The notes under the pieces: generated by a model
Seen by the model: the letters and a program-made list of their open reading frames with translations, nothing else
What the model was told of the DNA's origin: nothing
Database searches by the model: none
Source of the DNA: an uncultured Eubacteriales bacterium
Lineage (GTDB): Bacteria > Bacillota > Clostridia > Oscillospirales > Acutalibacteraceae
Direction of reading: 5' to 3'
DNA: 64,000 nucleotides
Assembly: GCA_934486615.1 (NCBI GenBank)
Contig: CAKSQO010000006.1
Coordinates: 62,001-126,000 of the forward strand
Program-made: the position numbers and the translations under genes
Shown here: positions 40,932 to 48,868 of the stretch, in pieces
Position numbering within the stretch: position 1 is the stretch's first letter
Layout: the number at the start of each line of letters is the position of its first letter

Positions 40932-41776
40932 ACAAAGTCAGAATAATCGTCGACTCCACCGCCGACCTGCCCGAGCGCTTTTTAAGCCGCGTGACCGTCA
41001 TTCCGCTGGTGATACGCTTCGGCGAGGAGGAGCTTGCCGACGGCGTTGCGATAACGAAGGAGCGCTTCTACGAGCGCCTTATCGAGGCCGACGAGCTGCC
41101 GACCACCAGCCAGGCGACCCCCGCCGCGTTCGAGCGCTGTTTCAGCGAGGTCGCGGCCGCGGGCGACACCGCCGTCGTGATGACGCTTGCGTCAAAGCTG
41201 TCGGGCACCTATCAGAGCGCCTGCATCGCAGCCGAGGAGTTTGACTGCATTTACGTCGTCGACAGCGAAACCGTAGCCATCGGCCTCGGGATACTGACCG
41301 AGTACGCGGTCGCCCTTGCCGAAAGCGGAATGAGCGCGCGCGACATCGCCGCCGAGCTTGAAAATAAGCGCAACGACGTATGTGTAATCGCCCTGCTCGA
41401 TACGCTCGAGTACTTAAAGCGCGGCGGCCGCATATCGAAAGCCACCGCAGTTATGGGCGGACTGCTGAACATAAAGCCCGTCATAAGCGTCGGCAACGGC
41501 GAGATAACCGTGATCGGCAAGGCGCGCGGCTCCAAGCAGGGCAACAACCTGCTTGTCGAAAAGATAAACGCCTCGGGCGGCATCGACTTTGATATGCCAA
41601 TCCTGCTCGGCTACACGGGGCTGACCGACGTGTACTTAAAAAAGTACGCCGACGACAGCGCCGACATTTGGCGGGGCAGGCGCGACGAGCTTGACATGAC
41701 CCTTTTAAGCGGCGTAATCGGCACGCACACGGGCCCGGGAGTGGTCGGCGTGGCTTTCTTCAAAAACGCAAATTAA
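40928..41776 (+). CDS. DegV family protein (fatty-acid-binding, FakB-like)
   Basis: Two-domain lipid-binding protein (282 aa). DegV/FakB proteins hold a fatty acid for phosphorylation by FakA. Visible: IIVDSTADLP, the TSQATPAAFERCF segment, TLASKLSGTYQSA, RGGRISKATAVMGGLLNIKPV and GTHTGPGVVGVAF. Coupled to marR. A second DegV protein is at 56.7 kb. No fakA is in the window. Confidence 0.93.
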   Translation: MNKVRIIVDSTADLPERFLSRVTVIPLVIRFGEEELADGVAITKERFYERLIEADELPTTSQATPAAFERCFSEVAAAGDTAVVMTLASKLSGTYQSACIAAEEFDCIYVVDSETVAIGLGILTEYAVALAESGMSARDIAAELENKRNDVCVIALLDTLEYLKRGGRISKATAVMGGLLNIKPVISVGNGEITVIGKARGSKQGNNLLVEKINASGGIDFDMPILLGYTGLTDVYLKKYADDSADIWRGRRDELDMTLLSGVIGTHTGPGVVGVAFFKNAN

Positions 41777-41780
41777 ACAA

Positions 41781-41835
41781 AATACCCGTCGGCGCGGCAG
41801 AGCCCTTCAGAGCCTGAGTCGCCGACGGGTATTTT
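41781..41835 (+). terminator. Terminator after marR-degV
   Basis: AATACCCGTCGGCG/CGCCGACGGGTATT 14-bp stem with TTTT at its foot. Its left part may also serve the converging htpG transcript. Confidence 0.88.
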
Positions 41836-41898
41836 ACATTATATATGGTTTGCCGCGGCGCAAATCGGGCTGAAGCAAAAAAGCACCGCTCACAGAAT

Positions 41899-43779
41899 TT
41901 ACACCATCAGGTTGCAGATAAGCTCGCTGACCTCGGCGGGGTCGTCAACGCCCATTCCGCCGATAAGGCGCGCCTGCGCGTAAAGCAGCTTTGCATAGTC
42001 GCCGAGCTTGTCCCTGTCGTCGGCAAAAAGCGCTTTCAGCTTCCCGGCGATCGGGTGCGCGGAATTTATCTCGAGCACGGTCTGCGCCTTTACTCCGCCC
42101 TGAGCGCCCGGAACGGCGTTGAGCGCCTTTGCCATCCCGACCGAGATCTCGCCCTCGCTCGAAAGGCAGACGGCGTACTTTTTCAGCTTGTCGGTGAAGC
42201 GCACCTGATTTACCGCGTCGCCGAGGGCTTCCTTCATCGCGTCAAGCAGCTCCTTTGAATCGGAGTTGAGCTGCTCAAGCGCTTTTTTCTCGTCCTCGGT
42301 CGAGAGGTCGAGGCTGTCGTTGCATACGTTGGCAAACTTCCTGCCGTCGTACTCGCCCATGATGCGCAGCGCGAACTCGTCGACATCGTCGGTCAGGCAC
42401 AGCACCTCGTAGCCCTTTTCGGTCACGGCGTCGACCTGCGGCAGCATCTCGACCTTCGCGACCGTTTCGCCGGGCGCGTAGTAGATGGTGTCCTGCCCCT
42501 CTTTCATGCGCGAGACGTACTCGGCGAGGGTGACGGGCTTCTTTTCGGTAGTCGAATAGAACAGCAGCAGGTCTTTCAGCTCGTCCTTGTGAATGCCGTA
42601 GTCGCTGTACACGCCGAACTTCAGCTGAACGCCGAACGCCTTGAAGAACTCCTCGTACTTCTCACGCTCGTCCGAGAGCATTTTCGTCAGCTCGTTCTTA
42701 ATCTTTTTCTCAATATTCTTCGCAATGAGCTTGAGCTGATAGTCGTGCTGCAGCAGCTCGCGCGAGACGTTCAGCGAAAGGTCGGCGCTGTCGACAAGGC
42801 CGCGCACAAAGCTGAAGCAGTCGGGCAGCAGGTCGGCGCACTTGTCCATTATCATAACGCCGTTTGAGTACAGCTGCAGTCCCTTTTCAAAGTCCTTGCT
42901 GTAATAGTCGTAGGGCGGGTGCTTCGGAATGAACAGCAGCGCGTCGTAGGACACCTGTCCCTCGGTCTTGCTGTGGATAACGCGAACGGGGTCCTCGAAG
43001 TCGTAGAACTTCTCCTTATAAAAGGCGTTGTACTCCTCGGGCTTTATCTCGCTCTTGGCCTTGCGCCACAGCGGCACCATACTGTTGAGCGTTCTGGTCT
43101 CGATGACCGTCTCGTACTCATCGGAGCCGTCCTTTTTCTTCTCGGTCTCGAAATCCATGCGGATAGGATAGCGAATGTAGTCGGAGTATTTCCTGACAAG
43201 CTCGCTTATACGGTATTGGTCAAGGAATCCGTCGTAGTTGTCCTGCTCGGTGTTGTCCTTGATGTGCAGGGTGATGACCGTACCGTGGGAGTCGGCCTCG
43301 CACGGCTCGACGGTGTAGCCGTCGGCACCGTCGGAGACCCACCTGTTCGCCTCGTCGCTGCCGAACGGACGGCTTACGACGGTCACAAGATCGCTGACCA
43401 TAAACGCCGAGTAAAAGCCCACGCCGAACCGGCCGATGATGTTGACGTCGTCGACCTTCTCGTTCTCGTTTTTAAAGTTGAGCGAGCCGCTGCGCGCGAT
43501 AGTGCCCAGATTCTGCTCAAGCTCCTCGGCGGTCATACCGCAGCCGTTGTCCGAGACGGTCAGCTCGCGGGCTTCCCTGTCGACCTTGAGGGTGATGGCG
43601 TAGTCGTCGCGGTTAAGCCCCGACGCATTATCGCTCAGCGAACGGTAGTAGAGCTTGTCGATAGCGTCGGACGCGTTGCTTATCAGCTCGCGCAGAAATA
43701 TCTCCTTGTGCGTATAGATGGAGTTTACCATCATATCGAGCAGTTTTTTCGACTCGGCCTTGAATTGTTTCTTTTTCAT
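41899..43779 (-). CDS. htpG: Chaperone HtpG (Hsp90)
   Basis: Homodimeric ATP-dependent chaperone (626 aa). GHKL ATPase motifs: ELISNASDAIDKL, VSDNGCGM, and GRFGVGFYSAFMVSD. The middle-domain Arg region is NVSRELLQHD. The dimerisation domain is complete. ATG with AAGGTGA upstream; the frame extends 26 codons further into the promoter region. A perfect CIRCE element lies between promoter and start, so HrcA control is predicted. Confidence 0.96.
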   Translation of the reverse strand: MKKKQFKAESKKLLDMMVNSIYTHKEIFLRELISNASDAIDKLYYRSLSDNASGLNRDDYAITLKVDREARELTVSDNGCGMTAEELEQNLGTIARSGSLNFKNENEKVDDVNIIGRFGVGFYSAFMVSDLVTVVSRPFGSDEANRWVSDGADGYTVEPCEADSHGTVITLHIKDNTEQDNYDGFLDQYRISELVRKYSDYIRYPIRMDFETEKKKDGSDEYETVIETRTLNSMVPLWRKAKSEIKPEEYNAFYKEKFYDFEDPVRVIHSKTEGQVSYDALLFIPKHPPYDYYSKDFEKGLQLYSNGVMIMDKCADLLPDCFSFVRGLVDSADLSLNVSRELLQHDYQLKLIAKNIEKKIKNELTKMLSDEREKYEEFFKAFGVQLKFGVYSDYGIHKDELKDLLLFYSTTEKKPVTLAEYVSRMKEGQDTIYYAPGETVAKVEMLPQVDAVTEKGYEVLCLTDDVDEFALRIMGEYDGRKFANVCNDSLDLSTEDEKKALEQLNSDSKELLDAMKEALGDAVNQVRFTDKLKKYAVCLSSEGEISVGMAKALNAVPGAQGGVKAQTVLEINSAHPIAGKLKALFADDRDKLGDYAKLLYAQARLIGGMGVDDPAEVSELICNLMV

Positions 43780-43805
43780 TATATAAGTCACCTTGAAATT
43801 TGAAA

Positions 43806-43832
43806 TTAGCACTCTGTCAGTTCGAGTGCTAA
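43806..43832. promoter_or_regulatory. CIRCE operator
   Basis: TTAGCACTC-N9-GAGTGCTAA, a perfect match to the HrcA-binding inverted repeat, 27 bp upstream of htpG and just downstream of its -10. Confidence 0.95.
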
Positions 43833-43836
43833 AATA

Positions 43837-43864
43837 AGTATAGCTTAAATTTCTCACTTGTCAA
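43837..43864 (-). promoter_or_regulatory. htpG promoter
   Basis: Minus strand TTGACA, 16-bp spacer, TATACT, immediately upstream of CIRCE. Confidence 0.82.
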
Positions 43865-43916
43865 CACTTATCGGCGAAATTACTTAAAAAGCCCGCAAAA
43901 ATCGTCTTAATTTTTA

Positions 43917-43945
43917 TTGCTTTTTAACTACGGCTGTGATATATT
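43917..43945 (+). promoter_or_regulatory. Promoter of the tandem unknown-family genes
   Basis: TTGCTT, 17-bp spacer, TATATT, with a leader of about 80 nt to the ATG at 44032. Confidence 0.6.
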
Positions 43946-44031
43946 AGATGTGAAAAAAGCCGAACTGCAGCCTCGGCACTAAGTTTACTTTTGAGGTCGC
44001 CCACCGTGCGGCCTGTTCGGAGGAATGAGCA

Positions 44032-45102
44032 ATGACCGACCTTTTAAAAAAGTGCAACACCCCCAGTGAATACGAAGTCATGCCCGGCACGCGCGACCCG
44101 TATCACTGGCCGTTCGCCAGAAACTCGATATGGAATACGCCGATCGGCTCCGACGCCGAGTATAAGCCGGCGGGCTTTCAGCCCGAGCCGGCCTTTGGTA
44201 TCGACAAGGAGATCGTCTATACCACGGATGAATCCGATGAGCGGCTTGAAATTTGCAATTCCCGCAACGGCCGCTGGCCGACCGATGAAAAGGACATCGT
44301 CCACACGGGCAGCTATATGTATTGGCCGCGCGGACTGATATTCCCCGCCACAAGCGGAAATGCGTGCTGCGCAATTATCCAGCCCGACGGGCACACGATA
44401 ATCCAGATTCAGCCCACCTGCCGCGCCGACGTAAACAGCAAGCACATCGTCGGTTGGAGCCGCGCTCCCATCGACCTGCTCGGCGAAGGACTGTACGGCA
44501 CCCACTGGGGCAGCGGACTCAGCTCCCTCGGCGGCTCAATCCGTTTGGGCGAGCTTATCTCCGACGAGCCGCTCCATCACGCGCTCAAGCTGAACATTCT
44601 GGCTAAGGTCTATGCCTACATCGGCGACGAAGTGCCCGGCTACCGCTGGCCTGCCGACCGCCACGACGGCTACGCGACCTACGACCGCTGGAGTCCCGCT
44701 TACTACGGCGGAACCGACCCCGAGCTTACCATGGGCTCGCTCGTCGCTATCCCGCCCGAGGTCACACCCGAGAGCCTGAAGCTCCGCACCGACCTCGGCC
44801 GCAAGATTTTTCACGCACTTCAGGACTACGGTGCATATATCGTCGACGACTCCGCGTGGGAGTCATACGACCTCAGCGCCGAGTTCGGCGTACGTGAGGA
44901 GGTGCAGCACGCCTACGGTATCGACATCGGCATCGGCTGGGCGCACCGCGGCTGCCGCAACGAGACGCAGTGGAACTACTATCACGACCTAAGCGTGATG
45001 ATCCGCGCGCTGAACATCGTTGTCAACAACTCTCCCGACAACATCGGCGGCGGCGGCAAGCCCCGCGCTCCGCTTGCTCCCGATATGGTGTTCGGCGGGT
45101 AA
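44032..45102 (+). CDS. Unrecognised conserved protein, copy 1 of a tandem pair
   Basis: Not assigned to a family with confidence (356 aa, no signal peptide or TM). Landmarks: WPFARNSIWNTPIGSDAEY (26-44), DGHTIIQIQPTCRAD (119-133), GTHWGSGLSSLGGSIRLGEL (156-175), HALKLN, YRWPADRHDGYAT (204-216), MGSLVAIPPEV, and ALQDYGAYIVDDSAW (262-276). The C-terminus ends NIGGGGKPRAPLAPD. Aromatic-rich with many Asp/His, so a carbohydrate-active or beta-rich fold is conceivable. Words of this kind (NTPIG, QTYGAYVVD) recur in secreted proteins of actinobacteria and fungi, but this one seems cytosolic. GGAGGAAT precedes the ATG. The neighbour is a paralogue. Confidence 0.8.
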   Translation: MTDLLKKCNTPSEYEVMPGTRDPYHWPFARNSIWNTPIGSDAEYKPAGFQPEPAFGIDKEIVYTTDESDERLEICNSRNGRWPTDEKDIVHTGSYMYWPRGLIFPATSGNACCAIIQPDGHTIIQIQPTCRADVNSKHIVGWSRAPIDLLGEGLYGTHWGSGLSSLGGSIRLGELISDEPLHHALKLNILAKVYAYIGDEVPGYRWPADRHDGYATYDRWSPAYYGGTDPELTMGSLVAIPPEVTPESLKLRTDLGRKIFHALQDYGAYIVDDSAWESYDLSAEFGVREEVQHAYGIDIGIGWAHRGCRNETQWNYYHDLSVMIRALNIVVNNSPDNIGGGGKPRAPLAPDMVFGG

Positions 45103-45143
45103 AGCTTTAACCAACCTCGACTTTTTACTTGTGGGTGATATAA

Positions 45144-46202
45144 ATGTCTAAAATCGAAAATGGCTATATGCCGAAAGAATACGAAGTTGCCGCAGGCACG
45201 CGCGACGCGTGGCAGTGGCCGTTCGCCAAAAACTCGATATGGAATATGCCCATCGGCTCCGACGCGGACTATCAGTGGTGCGCCATGCGCCCCGCCGCGG
45301 CATACTATGTCGATGTTGAGCGTATCTATAAAACCACGACCGACGACGATTATCTTGAGATCTGTCACTCCGAAAGCGGCCGCTGGCCGAGCGAGGATAA
45401 GCTGATCCACACGGGCAAGTATATGTACTGGCCCAAGGGGCTGGTCGTAAAGCCGAGCACTGCAAACGAGTGCTCCGCAGTGCTGCAGCCCGACGGCCGC
45501 ACGATAATCCAGCTGCAGCCCACCTGCCGCGCCGAAGCCGACAGCAGGTATATCGTCGGTTGGGAGCGCGACGGGGTCGACCTCTACGGCGACGGTATCC
45601 TCGGAGCTCACTGGGGCAGCGGCCTCAGCTGCATCGGCGGCACTATTCGCTTGAGCGATATAACCAATGTCGACGAGCCTATCCGTCACGCGCTCAAGCT
45701 GAATGTTTCCGCAAACCGCTTCGCTTATTATAAGGAGGGCGTATGCCCCGGCTATATGTGGCCTGCCGACCGTGCCGACAGCTATGCGACCAACGGAATT
45801 CACGACGAGCGCCGCTACACGGGAAATGTGCCCAACACGATGATGGGCACGCTGCTCTCGGTCAATCCGAAAATTGACATAAAGGGGCTCGGATTTTCAA
45901 GCCCCTTTGCGATAAAGCTGCTGTGCGCCATTCGCGACTACGGCGTTTACATCGTCGACGACTCCGCGTGGAACGCCTACGGCTGGAGCGTTGAGGAAGG
46001 CGTCGAGGAGGAAGTCAAGCGCATCTACGGCCACAAGATCTTCGGCTTCGGAATGGAAGCCGAGAACGAGGCCGAGCGCGTCTACTACCGCGATATGTGC
46101 ATTATTGCCGAGCAGCTGCGCGCCGTTGCCAACAACGCGCCCGACAGCATCGGAGGCGGCGGCACGCCCCGCGTCCCGCTCGCTCCCGACTTCGCCGAGT
46201 AA
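45144..46202 (+). CDS. Unrecognised conserved protein, copy 2 of a tandem pair
   Basis: Paralogue (352 aa) of the gene 41 bp upstream, collinear over its whole length: WPFAKNSIWNMPIGSDADY, DGRTIIQLQPTCRAE, GAHWGSGLSCIGGTIRLSD, HALKLN, YMWPADRADSYAT, MGTLLSVNPK, AIRDYGVYIVDDSAW and SIGGGGTPRVPLAPD. It differs most in residues 45-75 and in the region after WPADR. No signal peptide. The ribosome-binding site (GTGGGTGAT) is weaker than copy 1. Function unknown; divergence after duplication suggests two related substrates or a heteromer (inference). Confidence 0.8.
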   Translation: MSKIENGYMPKEYEVAAGTRDAWQWPFAKNSIWNMPIGSDADYQWCAMRPAAAYYVDVERIYKTTTDDDYLEICHSESGRWPSEDKLIHTGKYMYWPKGLVVKPSTANECSAVLQPDGRTIIQLQPTCRAEADSRYIVGWERDGVDLYGDGILGAHWGSGLSCIGGTIRLSDITNVDEPIRHALKLNVSANRFAYYKEGVCPGYMWPADRADSYATNGIHDERRYTGNVPNTMMGTLLSVNPKIDIKGLGFSSPFAIKLLCAIRDYGVYIVDDSAWNAYGWSVEEGVEEEVKRIYGHKIFGFGMEAENEAERVYYRDMCIIAEQLRAVANNAPDSIGGGGTPRVPLAPDFAE

Positions 46203-46264
46203 TATAGGCGGAACGCGAACGGCTCGGCAGCGGTGCAATCAAAGTTGCGGCGCGCGAACGGGAT

Positions 46265-46363
46265 GATGGCGCAGCGAACGCAGGCAGCGGACGGCTCGAT
46301 GGCGCAGCGAACGCAGGCAGCGGACGGGAAGATGGCGCAGCGGACGCAGGCAGTGAAACCGCA
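46265..46363. repeat. Three tandem copies of a 33-bp unit
   Basis: Units start at 46265, 46298 and 46331 with GATGGCGCAGCGAACGCAGG-CAGCGGACGG. 33 bp is a multiple of 3, so one plus frame reads an 11-residue MAQRTQAADG-type repeat, but no ribosome-binding site or homologue supports translation. Confidence 0.8.
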
Positions 46364-46809
46364 TTTCCCGCAGCGCGATTGCCGCACAGCGCTGTTTTCA
46401 GCGCTGCCCGCGTTTTCCGTTCACCCTGTTTTGCCCTGTTTCTATCATACGCTTGCCGCGCAAATTGCGCTGACTGCTGCCGTTAGTTCAGCCTGCACAC
46501 GGTCAAACGATTGCCGTACAAATGGAAAATCCGAGCTTTAAGCCGAAGCCGCTTTCGCTCCCCTTTAGTTCGCCGCCCTCGGCTGATATAAAGGGCAGAA
46601 GCGGCTTACTTTCTACTAAATTAGGCCGAAATTTTTCACATTCGGCCGGGTATTGTCGCTGTTTACGTGAAAATCTTCCAAATTTCCGCAAAAACTAAAA
46701 TCAGCTTGATTTTTTACTGCGTTCCGCACGCCGTGATATTCCTTGTGTGCCGCATTAACCTGAAACGGTCTCAATAGCACGACACATACAACAAAGGAGG
46801 GGCTTTCCC
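46364..46809. other. Intergenic stretch, one weak minus-strand ORF
   Basis: No promoter or terminator stands out. A 62-codon minus ORF at 46503-46691 contains KPLLPFISAEGGELKGSES and resembles short hypothetical proteins I recall from related genomes, possibly a spread sequence rather than a gene. It lacks a ribosome-binding site. Confidence 0.3.
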
Positions 46810-48186
46810 ATGTTCACAGACAAACTCAAACGCGCCGTCGCTGCGGCAATGTGCCTGACCCTGCTCGCGCTGTGCTGCTCCTGCAACGACAAGGGCGACT
46901 CGGCCGACAAGAGCACCACGTCAAAGGCGCGCTCGTCGGCCAACGCCTCCGCCGCCTTTTCGAGCGAGGCGACCGTCACCGACGGCGGCAGCGCGTCCGG
47001 CAACAGCTCGGAAGGAACAAGCAGACAGGCCGACTCGCGCGGCACGACCGGCAACGTCATGGCAAGCATGACCGACACCGGTCGGGGCGAAACTGTCGAC
47101 CCCGACACTGTTTCGAAAGCGCCGCCTGCGGAAACACCCTCAAACGTTGCCCCGATAATCGCCGACCTGACCCCGATAAAGGCGACCGACTTCTACGGCC
47201 GTGTCTACCTTTCAAAGCTCGGGCGGTCAAAGGCTCTGCTCGCCGCATATGACCGAATCGTTGAGGGCGTCGAGAACTGCTCAAAAGAGATAAATCTCAA
47301 CGACAAGGCGAACCTGATAACCGTCGAAGAACTTGATATGGTCATCAGATACTATCGCAACGACTACCCGCACCACTTCTGGCTCGACGCGACCGGGGGC
47401 TTCAATTACACGGTCAGTGACGGAAAGGTCTATTCACTGATGTTCAACTACTCCGTCACTGGCAAACAGCTTGAAAAGGATAAGAAAAAGTTTAATACCG
47501 AGGTCAGTAATTTGCTTGCGAACATCTCCGGCTCGTGGAGCGAGTATGACCGCGAAAAGGCGATACACGACCGCATTATCGCCAAAACCGAATACGTCCT
47601 CGGCGCTGCGAACGCCCACAATGCCTTCGGCGCGATAGTCGACGGCAAGTGCGTCTGCGAGGGCTACGCAAAAGCGTTCCAGTACCTGTGCTATCAGGCG
47701 GGTATTCAGTGCCTTATGGCCGTCGGAACAGGCAACAATCCCTCGACGGGCAGTCAGGAATCGCACGCGTGGAACGTCGTCCTGATCGGCGGCAAATACT
47801 ACCATGTCGATGCCACCTGGGACGACTCCGACTCCTACACCTACTACGGCTACTTCAATATGAGCGACGCGGCGATGAGCGGTGACCACACCGTGATGAC
47901 GTCCGACGGCTACCCGCTGCCCAAGTGCGACAGCCTCGATATGTCATACTTCGGCCGAAACGGCGGCTTCATCGTATATCCTTACTCCTTTGCCGACGTC
48001 GGCGCGGTCTTCAAGGCAGGCAAGTCGGGGCGCGGCCAGGCGCGCATTTACGTTGAGAATGCAAACAGCTTCAAGACGTGGTTCAGCCACAACTATAAGC
48101 AGGTGGCAGTCGCTGCGGGACTTTCCGGCTTCAGCGAGGTCAAATATTCAAGCTGCGGCCACGAGGTCTATATAATCTATCAGTAA
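46810..48186 (+). CDS. Transglutaminase-like domain lipoprotein
   Basis: Exported lipoprotein (458 aa). The signal peptide MFTDKLKRAVAAAMCLTLLA ends in LCCSC, with the last Cys a lipidation candidate. A Ser/Thr/Gly-rich linker (to about 115) leads to a helical stretch and a transglutaminase-like core with Cys in KCVCEGYAKAFQYLC, His in ESHAWNVVLI and Asp in YHVDATWDD, so the Cys-His-Asp triad is complete. Cell-wall protein processing or protease activity is plausible. AAAGGAGG upstream. A short gene with a similar signal peptide follows. Confidence 0.87.
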   Translation: MFTDKLKRAVAAAMCLTLLALCCSCNDKGDSADKSTTSKARSSANASAAFSSEATVTDGGSASGNSSEGTSRQADSRGTTGNVMASMTDTGRGETVDPDTVSKAPPAETPSNVAPIIADLTPIKATDFYGRVYLSKLGRSKALLAAYDRIVEGVENCSKEINLNDKANLITVEELDMVIRYYRNDYPHHFWLDATGGFNYTVSDGKVYSLMFNYSVTGKQLEKDKKKFNTEVSNLLANISGSWSEYDREKAIHDRIIAKTEYVLGAANAHNAFGAIVDGKCVCEGYAKAFQYLCYQAGIQCLMAVGTGNNPSTGSQESHAWNVVLIGGKYYHVDATWDDSDSYTYYGYFNMSDAAMSGDHTVMTSDGYPLPKCDSLDMSYFGRNGGFIVYPYSFADVGAVFKAGKSGRGQARIYVENANSFKTWFSHNYKQVAVAAGLSGFSEVKYSSCGHEVYIIYQ

Positions 48187-48213
48187 GATTTATAACGCAA
48201 AGAAGGTCACACC

Positions 48214-48381
48214 GTGTCAAAACCAAAGTTAAAGCGCTTTTTAAGCGCTGCTATGTGCCTGGTTATGCTCGCCATGTGCGTTTCGTGCAGCGGGAAAGGC
48301 GGCTCTGCAAAGGGCACCGCCGCTTTCCCCGATTTCACGCCCAAAAGGCGCCGGACTTTAAAAGTCCGGCGCCTTTTTTAG
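48214..48381 (+). CDS. Very short lipoprotein, probably a truncated paralogue
   Basis: 55 codons from a GTG to a TAG that lies inside the terminator T-run. The first 25 residues form a lipoprotein signal peptide (KRFLSAAMCLVMLAMCVSC), very like that of the transglutaminase gene just upstream. After about 18 more residues the frame runs straight through the terminator hairpin (KRRRTLKVRRLF). The body of the protein has therefore been lost. It may still give a small secreted lipopeptide. Weak ribosome-binding site (AAGAAGG). Confidence 0.5.
   Translation: MSKPKLKRFLSAAMCLVMLAMCVSCSGKGGSAKGTAAFPDFTPKRRRTLKVRRLF
48345..48379 (+). terminator. Terminator overlapping the short lipoprotein gene
   Basis: Perfect 15-bp stem AAGGCGCCGGACTTT/AAAGTCCGGCGCCTT with a 1-nt centre (about 4 nt unpaired in RNA), then TTTT. 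Confidence 0.9.
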
Positions 48382-48402
48382 GTCAGCATATCGCTTGATG
48401 TC

Positions 48403-48424
48403 AAACAGCCGCCTGCGGCTGTTT
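48403..48424 (-). terminator. Terminator after the Cys-rich microprotein
   Basis: AAACAGCCGC/GCGGCTGTTT stem, 13 bp past the minus-strand stop. Short U-run (TTTG). Confidence 0.6.
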
Positions 48425-48437
48425 CTGACGCGCTTCG

Positions 48438-48566
48438 TCAGCAGCCGCAGCCGCCGTTGCACGAATTACCGCAGCCGCAATCGTTATTGTTGCCGCAGCA
48501 GCAGAACAGGATTATGATCAGTATGATGATCCAGGAGCAGTTGCTTCCGCCGAAACCGTTACACAT
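48438..48566 (-). CDS. 42-residue Cys/Gly-rich membrane microprotein
   Basis: Tiny gene with GGGAGG 8 nt before its ATG. The product begins MCNGFGGSNCSW, continues with a short very hydrophobic helix (IIILIIILF), then CCCG and an Asn/Cys/Gly tail ending GGCGC; 11 of 42 residues are Cys. This architecture, short Gly/Asn/Cys ends around one helix, resembles small YjcZ-type sporulation membrane peptides of Firmicutes, a link by general likeness only. A terminator follows. Confidence 0.72.
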   Translation of the reverse strand: MCNGFGGSNCSWIIILIIILFCCCGNNNDCGCGNSCNGGCGC

Positions 48567-48770
48567 AAAGTTTGCCTCCCTCCACGGCGGCCCTGCAGCA
48601 AAAGCGCTGCCTCTCGCCGCCCTTCATTTACATACTATGACCTTGGGTCAAAACGCGTGAAAGTCTGACTTTAAGGCAGTTTTGCGATGTTTTAAGAAAG
48701 TTTGAAAAACTTTAAAATAATTAGAAAAATGAAGAAATAATGAGATAATCGCGAATTTCGGCGTGTAAAT

Positions 48771-48844
48771 AAGTCAAATTTGACTTTCTCTGACTTTGAC
48801 CTTTGCTGACTTTCTGCGTATAATGATAGTCAGTAAAGGTCAAA
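48771..48844 (+). promoter_or_regulatory. ctsR promoter with multiple CtsR boxes
   Basis: Promoter TTGACC (48796-48801), 17 bp, TATAAT (48819-48824). Minus-strand heptad pairs AGTCAGC-AAA-GGTCAAA and AGTCAGA-GAA-AGTCAAA cover the -35, and a plus-strand AGTCAGT-AAA-GGTCAAA (48828-48844) lies just after the -10. AAGTCAAATTTGACTT (48771-48786) is a perfect palindrome of the same heptad. Confidence 0.88.
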
Positions 48845-48868
48845 AGGATATGAAAGGGAAGCGAAACA

